From Symbiodinium natans (taxonomy: Eukaryota > Sar > Dinophyceae > Suessiales > Symbiodiniaceae), in assembly GCA_905221605.1 (NCBI GenBank), contig CAJNDS010002301.1, positions 12,501 through 72,500 of the forward strand: a DNA stretch of 60,000 bases, read 5' to 3'. Below the pieces are notes generated by a model that saw only the letters and a list, made by a program, of their open reading frames with translations, did no database searches and was not told the DNA's origin. Position numbers and translations under genes: made by a program. Of the stretch, positions 1 to 10,715 are shown in pieces; the first letter of the stretch is position 1; each line of letters starts with the position of its first letter.

Positions 1-50
1 TTCCTGGGAGATTGTCCGGAGAACTTTGGATTTTTGGATTTTTTGGATTG
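1..50. repeat. Foldback element A, loop and right arm only
   Basis: The 20-base loop (positions 2-21) and the right arm (from 22) match the two complete hairpins at 262-349 and 1074-1151. The left arm would lie before the window start. The right arm is a run of GGATTTTT units. Confidence 0.75.
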
Positions 51-84
51 GAAAAGCACATTCAAGAGGACAAATATTTGCAAA

Positions 85-240
85 AATATTGCGAAGTTAA
101 AAAAGCACCAAAAAGTGCAAAAAGCACAAAAAAGTGCAAAAAGTACAAAAAAAGTGCAAAAGTGCAAACAAGTGCAAAAAGTGCAAAAAAGCACGAAAAA
201 GCATGAAGAAGCACAAAAAACATTTAAAAAACACAAAACC
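85..240 (+). repeat. GTGCAAAA-type degenerate satellite, first block
   Basis: Short A-rich units of the form AAAAAGTGC / GTGCAAAA repeat irregularly. The same satellite recurs at 1195-1405. Each block follows a copy of the foldback element and is followed by a unique-looking tag (ATTTCGCGGTTGGTCCATTG, at 359-378 and 1428-1447), so foldback, satellite and tag look like parts of one composite repeat. Lys/Ser/Gln-rich reading frames through it are low-complexity artefacts. Confidence 0.75.
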
Positions 241-261
241 CAAAAATCAAAAAACCCAAAA

Positions 262-349
262 GTCCAAAAGTCCAAAAATCCAAAAACCCAAAGTTTGCTG
301 GGAGATTGTCCGGTGAACTTTGGATTTTTGGATTTTTGGCTTTTTGGAC
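262..349. repeat. Foldback element B, complete hairpin
   Basis: Left arm 262-295 and right arm 316-349 are inverted repeats of 34 bp with three mismatches. They enclose a 20-base loop (296-315, core CTGGGAGATTGTCCGG). The arms consist of CCAAAAATCC-type units and their complement. Confidence 0.85.
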
Positions 350-1073
350 TTCTGTTCCATTTCGCGGTTGGTCCATTGGGACAGTTCACTAGCCCTGTAT
401 TGGACCCAAGCCCTATTACCGTCTTGAATGCTTCTGCTCAACCTCTTGTTGGCTTTTCGAGTAGGATGTTTTCAAAACCTTATTGGCTTCTTGAACAGGC
501 TACTTAGATTTTTTTGATACAGTTTTCAATCGAGTAGTTAAGACGTTAATGCGATTCGAGCAGGCTTTGCTGCAATAATCACAGGGGGCAATGCAATGTT
601 AAGAGCTTGAATTAAAAGATCAGAAGAACTAAATCGTTATCGCAAAGAAATGGTGTTCATGAGATATAAACTTTTTCTTAAACAGCAGGTACTGTGATCC
701 CAGAATGGTTCTTATTGAAAAAAAGGATATTTCAGCTTCTTTCAAATGCAACAGTCGATATTTGCACATATAGGCCTTCTCTGTTAAAGCCTTCTTGGCA
801 AAGGCCCGTGCGTAACCCATGTACGTGCTTTTCTCAGTGATTTGAATAGGCAAGACTTTACCTGGTCCTCATATACAGAAACATTATATTCACAATCTTG
901 TTGAATATGCTATTTAGTTGTGCGATGAATGTAGTGTTCACGTTCGAGTAGGTAGGACGCATTTGAAATTCTGATAAGGGTATATACATTTGAATGGTCG
1001 CCCTCCTTTCATTCAAAAAAAACGAGAACCAATATGAGCCAACCTCGAATGTGAAAAATCATAAAAATCATCA

Positions 1074-1151
1074 AAAATTCAAAAATCCAAAAATCCAAAG
1101 TTTCCTGGGAGATTGTCCGGAGAACTTTGGATTTTTGGATTTTTGGATTTC
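1074..1151. repeat. Foldback element C, complete hairpin
   Basis: Left arm about 1074-1102 and right arm 1123-1151 pair almost perfectly around a 20-base loop (1103-1122). The loop differs from that of element B at two bases and equals that of element A. A conserved loop with arms that can drift together suggests the folded form or a common mobile ancestor matters. Confidence 0.85.
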
Positions 1152-1194
1152 TATGCATAAGACAAGCATAGAAAAAAAGCACAGTATATGAAAC

Positions 1195-1405
1195 AATGCA
1201 AAAAAAGCCAAAAAAAGTGCAAAAGTGCGAAAAGCCAAAAAAGTGTAAAAATCCAAAAAAGTGCAAAAGTGCAAAAAAAACAAAACAAGTGCAAAAGTGC
1301 AAAAGTGCAAAAAATACCAGAAAAGTGCAACAAGGCACGAAATGCACAAAAAAGCACAAGAAATAAGGCAAAACGCGCAAGAAAACACAAAGCACGACAA
1401 AAACA
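1195..1405 (+). repeat. GTGCAAAA-type degenerate satellite, second block
   Basis: Same A-rich GTGCAAAA satellite as at 85-240, again downstream of a foldback element and again followed by the tag containing TTTCGCGGTTGGTCCATTGG (1429-1448). Confidence 0.75.
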
Positions 1406-1457
1406 ACTAGTTTTTCCTGTCCTTTTCATTTCGCGGTTGGTCCATTGGGGGGGGGGT

Positions 1458-1550
1458 GAGCATATGTATATACGTATATATGTATATATGTATATATGTA
1501 TATATGTATATATGCATATATGCATATATGTACATATATATATACATACA
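1458..1550 (+). repeat. TA-rich microsatellite, 8-bp GTATATAT unit
   Basis: About ten imperfect copies of an 8-bp unit. It abuts the 3' end of the coding sequence on the minus strand and a G9 run at 1448-1456. Confidence 0.85.
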
Positions 1551-1559
1551 TGTTTGTGT

Positions 1560-2205
1560 GTGTACACACGTGGCATCGCTCGGCTCTTGCACATTGGACT
1601 GCTTTGTTGCTGGCCAATCCTCCTTCGATGCAACAGGTACCCAGTGGCCCAGTGACATGTTCGAGACGACCATGCCCTGAATCCCAGACACAAGCACACG
1701 GAACCCCTTGCCCAAGTTATTCACACTGCGCATCTGCCAGCCATCGAACGTGATGCGATTGCAGATTTGTTTCGTGTGTGGCTTCAGGACTTCAGGTCCA
1801 GCTGCTTGCAAGAAGGCGGCTCTTGAATCAATGCTTTGTAGTTGGGATGGAGCACGTCAGTCACTTCCCGGACAGGTCGAGCTGCAGGTACATTCCTAAT
1901 GAAGCTCATCGTGGATGAGGCTTGGAGAGGTTCCAGCTAGGGCTTCAAGCATTGAACGATTGGAAGCAACTACAGAATGCCAGTCTCATTCCTGAGCAAC
2001 CATGCACCAGGCAAGTCGTCACATGCTGCCGGCTGTACACGCAAGCCATGAGGAAACTTTCAGACCGAACCTCCAGGCAAGTGCAGCACCCTACAGTGAC
2101 AAGCAGATATGTAGAATTTAGAGCCGTCGCCAAGCCCAAACGAGAGGCTTCTGCTGCTTGACGAAGCAACGGGTCGATGAATCGTGCTTCCTCCCATGAA
2201 AGGGG
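1560..2205 (-). pseudogene. Two-exon gene fragment of unknown function, broken by an 8-bp duplication
   Basis: Two minus-strand exons join in phase 0. Exon 2205-2008 has an acceptor CAG and a GT donor (CCTG/GTGCATGG) and encodes 66 residues starting PLSWEEARF. Exon 1936 to about 1560 has a CCTAG acceptor and includes MSFIRNVPAARPVREV and, further on, RITFDGWQMRSVNN and GMVVSNMSLGHWVPVA. Third codon positions are G/C-rich. The reading frame changes inside the second exon at 1782-1796, where CCTGAAG is tandemly duplicated with an 8-base period. Removing one copy restores one long frame, so this is either a decayed gene, an allelic frameshift or an assembly error. I recognise no family. More exons may lie upstream, for example about 3141-3050 and 3720-3590, which also look coding. 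Confidence concerns the coding nature, not the function. Confidence 0.5.
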
Positions 2206-3044
2206 CTGCAATCTAAGCAGTAGCTTGCACGTAGGTTTCAGCCGCGGACACGACCCAAGATCAACGCATCCTAACAAGCCGTGAGTGATTCTTCAAAGGT
2301 CCAAACTGCGCGACTCACCCCGCGCTCAACCTCAAGAAACCACCCTGCATCTATTGTACTCTTCGTCACTCAACACTCTCACTTGCTCTGATTACCCCAG
2401 TACCCGAGTTTTTGGCTCCCGGTGCCTGGTCCCAGAGCCTGTGGGTGCCGCCTCTCCGGCGCCCCAACCCCACCAATCAAAGCCATCAGCAGACTGGAAG
2501 ATAGATCCGGCCGGAAACCTGGGGGGGGGGGGGTGGGGGCCCACATGTCCAACACCTCTCGTCTTCACTTCTTCGGCACTCAACACCAAAAGACATGGGC
2601 CAGCTCTTCGTGGGAGTTTAAGGAAGTTGAAGCTAAATCATCGGATGAAAGCCGAAGAAAGCCACAGAGCTTTTCTGAGATGACCCCTAAAATTGGGGCA
2701 TATACCGTATGCTACACAATTCCCCTATATTTAGGGCGTCATATACCCTATGCGACCAACGTTAGTTTCTATTGACCAGTGGGGCTCGTCCCCTCCACGA
2801 TTCTACTGTTTCTCAGGAGTTTCCCAGATATGTAGGCAGATATTTCGGGCTTCCCGCGTTGATGGCATGCATGTTTCCTGGTCCGACATGCTTGTGCATT
2901 TGCCCTACGCCTGGACCGATGCCGTTGGCACAGCTCAAGCTACAGTAACATCTTCTTCTGCGCATTCGGTATTCTTGATTCTTGCTCTTGTGTAGAACTC
3001 TTCTCCGCCAGGCCATCCTCCCGTCTCCCCTGCACAAGTTCCAC

Positions 3045-3141
3045 GAGGACTGTACGTGCTGGGCGGCCGTATATCGCAGCCGCCGTCGGCCACAGAGAAA
3101 TCAAAAGCGATACTCCCCGGGTCCGAGAGAGCCACAGCCGC
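3045..3141 (-). CDS. Probable single exon, function unknown
   Basis: After a good acceptor (CTCCTTGCAG) the minus strand reads ECAAVALSDPGSIAFDFSVA and onward with G/C-rich third positions. The 3' border is uncertain; GC and GT donors are available near 3060-3020. The hydrophobic and aromatic alternation is beta-strand-like, loosely like a GOLD-type sandwich, but that is not enough to name it. It may be an upstream exon of the broken gene at 1560-2205. Confidence 0.3.
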
Positions 3142-3569
3142 GCACTCCTGCAAGGAGCCGTATGACTTAGTGAACTAACTGGCTCTGAGAACTAGCAGAC
3201 TGCCAAACATGATGCTTTCACAATCTTATACCTGAAGCCTTGCACCTGCTCGGGTGGGCTAGTCCTCAAGAGTCTTGCCGACAGAGTGCAGCGAATTGAA
3301 CCTGGGCCGCTGGGAGTGGTTATCTATATCCGAGGAACCGGAAAAAAGCAATACACCGCTGCTTGGTGCTGTCTTCTTGCGATCCTGCCCACCCTGCCGT
3401 GTATACACTGCTGGAACCCAAGTTCGCCAAACACGGAGCGCACGTGTCTGCTGATCACATCAAGCCAGATGACTTGTCGATGAAGAACATACAAAGGAAG
3501 GGGACTCAAAAGCTCGGAGACAGGAATAGCTTGAGCTGAGATGAAACCCCCGAAGGCTTTGCAGCCTCA

Positions 3570-3725
3570 ATGCCATGTAATGCCGTGTAGCTCTTGGTGG
3601 CTCCTTCCATCTTCGCAAAACCCGTCCCCAGCGTCGACCCAGCCCGTCGGAGCTGTCATGGGCGTGGAGGGCTCGGCGGCTTGCACCTGAGTAGCTCTGG
3701 AACTAGCGCGCGACAGAGTTTCGAT
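3570..3725 (-). CDS. Possible exon, function unknown
   Basis: The minus strand is open to a stop at 3567 and has G/C-rich third positions; the stretch includes STPMTAPTGWVDAGDGFCED. No family is recognised and both borders are uncertain. The rest of 3.75-5.1 kb shows no feature I can support apart from telomere-type repeats at 4211-4248. Confidence 0.25.
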
Positions 3726-4210
3726 TACAATGACCATACAAGTCGGCCACACTTTGTGTTGCATCTACATTCTATATGTTTCGTGCATTTTCGCAATCTC
3801 CCCGAAACCCACGGCTCGAAGGCCACTTCTCGCAGTTGTGACTGGCTTCTGGGGCACTGAACGAGTCGTAGCTTACAACACAGTGGCACACCCCTCCTCC
3901 CCACCTGAGGTCCTATTGGCGGCCTCTCGTGCTGTGATGCTGGAACAGCATACTTGAGGCTCCAGACATGGCTTTCAAAATTTAGGGCCTTGCAGCAGGC
4001 TCCCCATTGTCGTGCTGCGCGAACATGCACAAGCAAACCACAATCACAAGCATCAAAAAGAATTTACATGCCCCCTTTTTACCACCCTCAATTCTACCTC
4101 GTCCAAGAGGCCGTGCCGCGCAGCTGCGCAGAAGCAAGGTCTGCATCGACACGGCCAGAAGCTGCAGCCGGCCTTGTGAAACTGCGACGGCACATGATCA
4201 CATTCGAACA

Positions 4211-4248
4211 GGGTTTAGGGTTTAGGGTTTCGGGCTTAGGGTTCAGGG
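4211..4248 (+). repeat. Interstitial telomere-type repeat (TTTAGGG)
   Basis: Three TTTAGGG units followed by degenerate versions. Similar stretches occur at 14240-14270, 40034-40056 and, as CCCTAAA, at 19789-19842, 24091-24155, 43981-44013, 50318-50345 and 53068-53095. Confidence 0.9.
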
Positions 4249-5279
4249 ACATCAGGGACTTCAAAATGTTCAGATGTTTTCAACACATCCGATATGTCAT
4301 CGGAATTCGCGGTTAGTATAAAGCACTTGCCCATCTTGACAGCTCCATGCGTTGTCAACGGCAACATCTATCCCTGCTGTGCGAGCTTCATTCCGTCGTG
4401 GCCTGTACTGGTCAGACCTGGCTAAGCCAATTCCTTGAACTTAAGTTTTACGAGTCATGCTACACACGGTTCGCATAACACTAGCGAGGAGGGAGGTGGA
4501 TCACCTACGTTGACAGTCAGCGAATCTTGTAGATCACGAAGTCTTATCCATGCCAGGTGTCGTCCTATAGCTGCAAGACGACAGAGGAGCGGTGGTTCTT
4601 AACTGCCTGTCCTTCGGGCGTTCAGTTAGCAGAGTCGCTAGAACTTGCCAATGCTGTCCTGTGGATGCCATCCACCTTTCGGAAGGAGAAAGATGGATGG
4701 ATCGGAGGGTCTTGTCAGCTATGCTCGTCTGAGCTGCCCTGTTTCTTGTGAAGTCTTGTCAGGGTAACGCTTTGTCCTATCAACCAAAAATAAGTGGGTG
4801 TAACAACTGGCTAGCAAGTTGCGAGGCCCTTCAATGCCGATGATGTATGTCAAAAGCTTCTCAATAGTTGGACATGTTGAACTGGATCTTGTTTCAGCCA
4901 ATCAGAAGCCAAGCAACGAGGTGACTATCGGACCAGATGAGCCTCTTGCTCGCAGAACGTTCTGCCAGCGCTTTAGCAGCCACTCCTCCACCTCATTCCT
5001 AAGCTCCACTTTTTAAGTCCTACGTGCGCACAGCACAGACTTGCTTGCACCAGCTAGTAGCCATGAGACCGAAAAAACATGACATGAGTCACATGTAACT
5101 CCAAAACGACTGACGCCTACAAGAGTCGGCTTGGGCAGCGAGGTTCCAAAGAGCGATGGAAAGATCAACACCGCCATCACCTCGTGCACTACTCAGGTGC
5201 AGGAGGAGCATGGCAGTGAGTCTTGTGAAACAAGAGATGTGCAGGGCGTATGGTTGCAACTATTTTTGGCCCATAGTGC

Positions 5280-5307
5280 TCCCCCCCTCCCCCCCCCTCC
5301 CCCCCCC

Positions 5308-5347
<40 letters not shown>

Positions 5348-5612
5348 ACCCCCCCCCCACCCCCTCCCACCCCATCCCCCCCACTCCCCCCCCCCCCCCC
5401 CCCTCCCCCCTCCCCCCCCCTCCCCCCCCACCCCCCCCCCACCCCCCCCCCACCTCCCCCCCCCCCCCTCCCCTCCCCCCCCCCCCTTTTCCCCCCCCCC
5501 ACGCCCTCCCCCCCCCCGAACCCCCCACCGCCCCCCCCTCACCCCCCTCCATCCCCCCCCCCCCCTCCCCCCCGCCTGCCGCCCCCTCCCCCCCCCGCCC
5601 TCCCTCCCCCCT
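5280..5612 (+). repeat. 330-bp C-rich low-complexity tract
   Basis: Almost uninterrupted C, broken by single T or A and in a few places G. The complementary strand is a G-run array that could form quadruplexes, and the C strand could form i-motifs. Proline-rich (plus) and glycine-rich (minus) reading frames through it are artefacts. Length may be unreliable in the assembly. Confidence 0.95.
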
Positions 5613-5849
5613 AAGTATCTTCAGTGTCTTTTCCGTGTGCGATTTTCTCCACTGGTACTAGTACAGAACGTGGTTGCTACCAGAAACAGCAGCCTCATGC
5701 TGGGGATGACGTCACTCGCCGGCTGAACATGCAATGCGCAGGCAACGTGCTAAGGAATCTGGTACTGGATCTGTGAAGGCTGTCCGTTAAGGCACGGCCC
5801 CAATGCGAAAATGACGGGGGGTTCCGGTACGTTCTAGGACCTAGGGTTT

Positions 5850-6845
5850 GGGCAGGATTGTGGCGAGATCTCCTTGTGGCAGGCGATGGACAGGCGAATC
5901 ATGTTCGGCGGGATAGTCGGGCTAGCTGCAACAAAGGCGGCCAAAGTCATGATTTGCGCAACCAAGACGATGAGCGGGAAGTTGCGTGGGCACGGGCATG
6001 TCTCATCCAGCCTCGGCCAGGAACATGTACTTTTGGGTACGACTCAAAACAGTCAGGGTGTCCCCTCGCCCTGTTACATAGGTATGTTGCCCCCTTTGTT
6101 CTGTCTACGAATGTGGTGGGCCTGTGTTGATTGTTGCCGAGGGGAGTAAGGGCCATCAATGAACCGCTCCGGGGTGATAACGCTTTTAGCCATTGTAGCC
6201 GCTGTGATTCGAACCTTCTCAGTAGGCCCGCCCCAGCATGAGGAGAAACTCGTCTTAGCTACCACCGTGAATTGTGCACAAGGGACACGCATCCCATGAC
6301 AGACAAGCTGGCGACGATCAGCAGGAGCGCCGCAGTTGCAAACATGTGCTCCTTGGATGGAGATGCAAGCATTTGGAGCTGCCGCATGCAGCCGGCCATT
6401 GACCAGTCGCCATCGGGCACTATGCGGTTGAGGCTTCGGTTTGCGGGTGCCCTTCTATATGAGACAATGACACTCCATCGTCCCAACCACTCCATGAGGT
6501 TCTGCTTGATACCAGTCTCCGAGTGCCAGCTTACAACAATTTTACACATCGCGCGCATGTAATTCTCTTGTACAGCGCATGGCCTTACAGATATTGTACC
6601 AGGATCACAGGTGGCCGAGTGATCGCAGAATCCATATAGGCCAGGATGCATCAGTGGACAGCGACAGCTCCTGGGAAGCTGCATGAAGTAAGATTGGCGC
6701 CATCACCACTGAGATCATGGGCCCAATCCTCATTTCGTGCAAGCATGATACAGGCCTTGTCGCACGCCAAATTCCATTGAACCGCTCGTTACGCCTTAAA
6801 CGCAGATACTCGAGAAAACTCCAACATCCCCATTGAACTGCTGCC
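5850..6845 (-). CDS. Exons of an unrecognised membrane protein gene
   Basis: Several minus-strand stretches look coding and hydrophobic, with G/C-rich third positions. 6.74-6.63 kb contains MISVVMAPILLHAASQEL. 6.43-6.28 kb contains a membrane span (EHMFATAALLLIVASLSVMG). 6.25-6.15 kb contains KTSFSSCWGGPTEKVRITAA. 6.00-5.85 kb contains another span (FPLIVLVAQIMTLAAFVAAS). They lie on the same strand and in a row, so they probably belong to one multi-pass membrane protein, but I could not fix the splice sites or phases, and I recognise no family signature. Candidate exons at 8.94-9.00 and 8.22-8.37 kb could be its 5' part. Confidence 0.35.
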
Positions 6846-8209
6846 ACAGGTTTTGTTTCAGAAGCTGACTGTCAATTCCGTCAATATCTAAGACGACAAA
6901 AAGAAGTCAGAACAACCACCTCCCTGCCCTTCGAACCGCTGCTCCAAGCGCATGCGCGATGAAGGAAAACCTGCGTTTGTCATAGGTCATTATGATGAGG
7001 TATGGTTTTTGGGCCTGCGCGAGGGTTGCGCTAGGTCCGCGCGAGGTCAGGCAAAGTTCTTGCCGATTAGAAACCATCGTGTCCGCTCAAGGTGGCGACT
7101 GCTCTTCAGCTTTCACTTCCCCCTCATGTGGGCAGCGATGGACGAGAGCACCGTACCAGCTAGATCAGGGCTCAGAGGGATTTTAGCTAGAAAATCCCAC
7201 TCAGCTGACCTACATCTTATAAACCCCGAGTGCCCCTATGAACCTAGCCACGCAAGCCGGCCAACTTTCTGGGAGCCACGGATAGCTGCAACCGTCAAGC
7301 CCTGCAGTTGCCTGTTGAGGTTTGCAGCTATCTGCTGTTAAGGCCCTTGGGGTGGCCAACAAGTGTCCAGAAGATCCACACGAGGCGTTTCGTTCGAGGC
7401 TTTTTCGGGGACTTGGCCGCCATGGCGCTGTCCCAGAGCCCTACAGGCCCTAAAGGCCCCTCAATCCGTGAAGATACCTCGAGTGCTCGCTGCCTAACCC
7501 TACGGCCAACGTAGCGAACGTCGGGGTGACAATGACGGGAATAAGAAAGGAGTTCGGGCTTTCCTGACTGCGGGACTTTGTGTGGTTGAACGTCTCAGTT
7601 TGTGAATCTGCCCATTCGAGCTATCGGCTTGCAACGAAGGGATTTGAAGTTGCAGGCCGTAAGCGGCACTATAGGCTTTATGGGGATCATATAACGCAGC
7701 TGTCTTGAGCAGAGTGTTGCGTTGTAGCTCCCAGTATTAATGTCAGAATACACTGGCCCTTGCCTGGCAAAAGTCATGTACCTGGCACTTGGTCTCGTCT
7801 CTTTGTGGTTCCTTTCTGGGTTTCATTGCATGGGACTACTCTTGGCAACGCCATTGCGATTATGCGCCATTAGATATGACCCCCACCCTTTCTGCCCCCT
7901 TCCAAAAGCCAACCAAAAATGCAACATGCCACAAGCATCATGCCTTAGAAGTGCAAGTGGGAGGAATCCGTAAGAATTGGTGCATGGCGCTTGGGTCCCC
8001 GTGAGCCAGAATCTCCGCCTCGCTTGAAAGTGCCACAACCTCTATCCAACCCTCTTTCTAAACAAAACAAAAACAACTCAAGTTCCAAATCTCTAAAAAT
8101 AACATGGTTCGGAACTGCCGACACATGCTTTAAAGAGGTCGGCTTTGGGACCGCAACTTACGTGGTTCGTGTTTGCAAGTCATCTTTTATCAAGCAATAA
8201 CTTGCATTT

Positions 8210-8368
8210 CCAACCTGTGCAGTTGTCAGGAAACAGTGGTTTCCCTCTGTCCTGACTCATCCAGGCAGCAGGAGGCACGTTTGCGCGCACTCCCATCTGG
8301 AACTTGCGCAGAGCGGTGAACTGAATCATTGACCGAATCGGCGCTCTAAGATTCGCCTTTCTCAGCAA
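8210..8368 (-). CDS. Possible exon, function unknown
   Basis: The minus strand encodes LRAPIRSMIQFTALRKFQMG and further residues rich in basic and aromatic positions, and ends at a possible GT donor (CTGCACAG/GTTGG, near 8220). Context: downstream of the exchanger gene's 3' end and upstream of the membrane-protein exons at 5.85-6.85 kb. No family recognised. Confidence 0.3.
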
Positions 8369-8937
8369 TACCGATTGCTACCTTTCAGCCCAAGACGGCT
8401 GAACGCTGGAAGTGCACAGAAGCCATAAAGACACGTAGCAGATTTAACATGTTGAACCGCTAACCGTAATACCCGGGCGTACCGGGCCCTAAAGGTCGAC
8501 TTCGTTTAGAAATGTACTGGTGCGGAGACCGACCCCTTTCTGGCCTACACAGCCTACTTCGGCCGCACGTCGGGACGTGTCTAGACATTCCTGCGCCAGC
8601 AGGGCCAGCTAGATCAGTTGATGCTGGCCGGGCAGTGCAATAGAGCTCGTTTCATCTCCCTGGCATTCTCGCATGCTTCTTGGCATCGCAAGTGTCGCTT
8701 GCGAGACTTATGAAGCTTCAGGGAAGACCAGCCATACCATTCGTTTGCAAACTTATGCAAGCAGCACACTAAGCAGAGCATCATGCACAGCATTCTAGGG
8801 TGCCATGAGCCGCCATTTCAACATCCACGGCCTGACCACGCTCGGTGCTGCATGAACTGCGGAACGTACCAATATAGAACCTGACAGATTTGACAGAACA
8901 TGCGGTTGAAGACCCATGCTGGCACCTACCTCCTGGC

Positions 8938-9001
8938 CACACACGCGCGCGCTCTTTGCAACACAATCTGCGCTCGACACTATGCGGTCAACCTGAACCA
9001 T
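8938..9001 (-). CDS. Possible first exon, function unknown
   Basis: An ATG at 9001 opens 21 codons (MVQVDRIVSSADCVAKSARV...) with G/C-rich third positions, ending at a GTAGGT donor in phase 0. It could start a gene continuing to the exons at 8.2 and 5.85-6.85 kb. Evidence is limited to composition and one splice site. Confidence 0.25.
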
Positions 9002-9403
9002 GCAAGTATGACCCCTAAGCAGTCAACCTGAAACCACGCAAGTATGATGTCCCTTTTGCAGCATGGTCAGAATCTGGGCTCCCGTCCGAAAGGAAGGCGT
9101 ACATGCAACAAAGGATATAGCCTTTGAACCTCACATTTGGTTCTCTGGGACTTCAAGCTCTTTCGGCAAGCGTGATTAGAAGCGGCGTGTGCTGGGCAAA
9201 GCAGTTTGCCCCGCAAAGAATATGGATAGTCTGGGGCAGTGTAGCATAATGTGGGCAATCACTGGGTAGACATCCAAATGCAACCAATGCACCAGAGTTC
9301 TCAAAGTTGCTTGTTTACAAGGCTTGGCGGTCCGATTGCATCGATCTGCCATGAGTCCTTTGTGTCAGGCCCACTAACCGGAACTACAGTCACGTAAGGA
9401 ATC

Positions 9404-10715
9404 TCAATTCTCCTCAAAAAGAACCCCATACACATGGGCCATGAAGCCCGAGATTTGAAGGCCTGATACCCACAGCATGATGAAACCAATCCCAAGCTCC
9501 AAGCTTCCCCCCGCCCCTGTCCTGTCCGTGCTTACGTCCAAGTGAGGGGCCAGTTGGATCGTCCATCAAGCAGAAGCGTCAACACGACGAGAATGCAGAA
9601 CGTGACCACCTCACACACTCCGAAGAAGAAGAACTGCAAGGCTTGATCCGAACGGGCTTCTAAGTCTGACTCTCTGACTCTCACGCTTTTCTCTGTGCAC
9701 CCTCCCGGCCCGTTTATCTTTTCGGTGGCTTTGCACCTGTTTTTGAGAAAGAAAGGTGCCGGCTTGACTTGGGAGCCCTTCTCCGAGTCCACGCCCCTCC
9801 CCGCGCCCTCCCCCCCCCCCCCCTGCCCGCTGTTGAGGCGGATGGCATGCCCTGAGAATCAAAAGGTGGACCAGCACTGTTCAAGTGCGGCTATGTTGTT
9901 CGGGCCTGGATGCCTGGATGCAGCGTCCAGTCACACAGTCTGCCTTTCCTCGGGTTCGAAAAAAGCCTTCTCCTTGTCCGGTTTGTTGCATCCTCTCCAC
10001 TCTTCTTTCCTTTGCCCCTGCCGGCTTGATCCGGCTTGCTAGTCTGACTCTCGCTGTCGCGCTCATCTGCATGCCATAAGCCCTGAGCTGCGGTATTCAG
10101 GACTCCGAAGTCCAAGTCGAGCGGCTTGTCCTAGGCTTTCAATTTAGGGCATGGCGGTTGCAAATGCAAACAAACGGATCAACCATTTACCCGTGCGTCC
10201 ATGGTCTTACTGCTTGCAGGCAGTGGAGGCAGCTTGTTCTCTGAGGGACCGTCCATGAACCACGCCGCGATGACAGAGAATGGCACCACCTGGCCAGGCG
10301 TTGCCCAGGACGACGTGCCAGCATGAGGGGGGGGTGGGGGCGGGGGTTTTGGCAGGCTTAGGCCGCCACGAGGAGGGAGATCTGCGTTGCGGAGCCCACC
10401 TCAGGTCATCCCATACAGTGTATTTTCTGCATGGGTGCGCCATTGTAGGCGATGGAGCAATCTTCTCATGCCGGTCAGCAGTCAGGGCCTAAACCGCTAG
10501 CATTCCAAAGGGGCCTGTGCCACGACTCAACGCTGGCCCTATAGTGTCCACTTTACCACTGGAAGAGTGGCACTGGTAGGTTTAAGAACTACTGTACTGC
10601 ACTGTCGTGACTCAGGAACTGATGATGTTTCGCTAGCTGGGCCATCGGCTGCAATGCCAATGGCAAGCCCTGGCCGATCCTGCCAGCTGAAGGAAACAAT
10701 TAGGGCCGCCCGATC
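9404..10715 (-). CDS. CAX exchanger, C-terminal exon block
   Basis: Five exons cover the last transmembrane segments. 10715-10650 reads 22 codons (ends GLAIGIA, GC donor, phase 0). 10399-10370 is a 10-codon exon VGSATQISLL between AG/G and a GT donor. 10289-10211 begins VVPFSVIAAWFMDGPS and ends at GTAAGA in phase 1. 9617-9536 contains the family hallmark DGRSNW and ends at GTAAGC in phase 2. 9503-9404 encodes a last membrane span and the stop. The phases join without conflict. The line from LAIGIA through GSATQ and PFSV to DGRSNW follows the CAX family order exactly. Confidence 0.8.

Noticed and set aside
34-507. Lys/Ser/Gln-rich reading frame at the window start
   Set aside because: It runs through the GTGCAAAA satellite and the foldback arms; composition is repeat-driven.
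1458-1550. Tyr/Ile/Met-rich frames
   Set aside because: They translate the TATATG microsatellite.
5131-5661. Long proline-rich (plus) and glycine-rich (minus) reading frames
   Set aside because: They only translate the C-rich low-complexity tract; no unique coding sequence supports them.
6200-6220. tRNA B-box-like GGTTCGAATC on the minus strand
   Set aside because: The flanking bases do not form a T-arm stem and no acceptor or anticodon arm is present.
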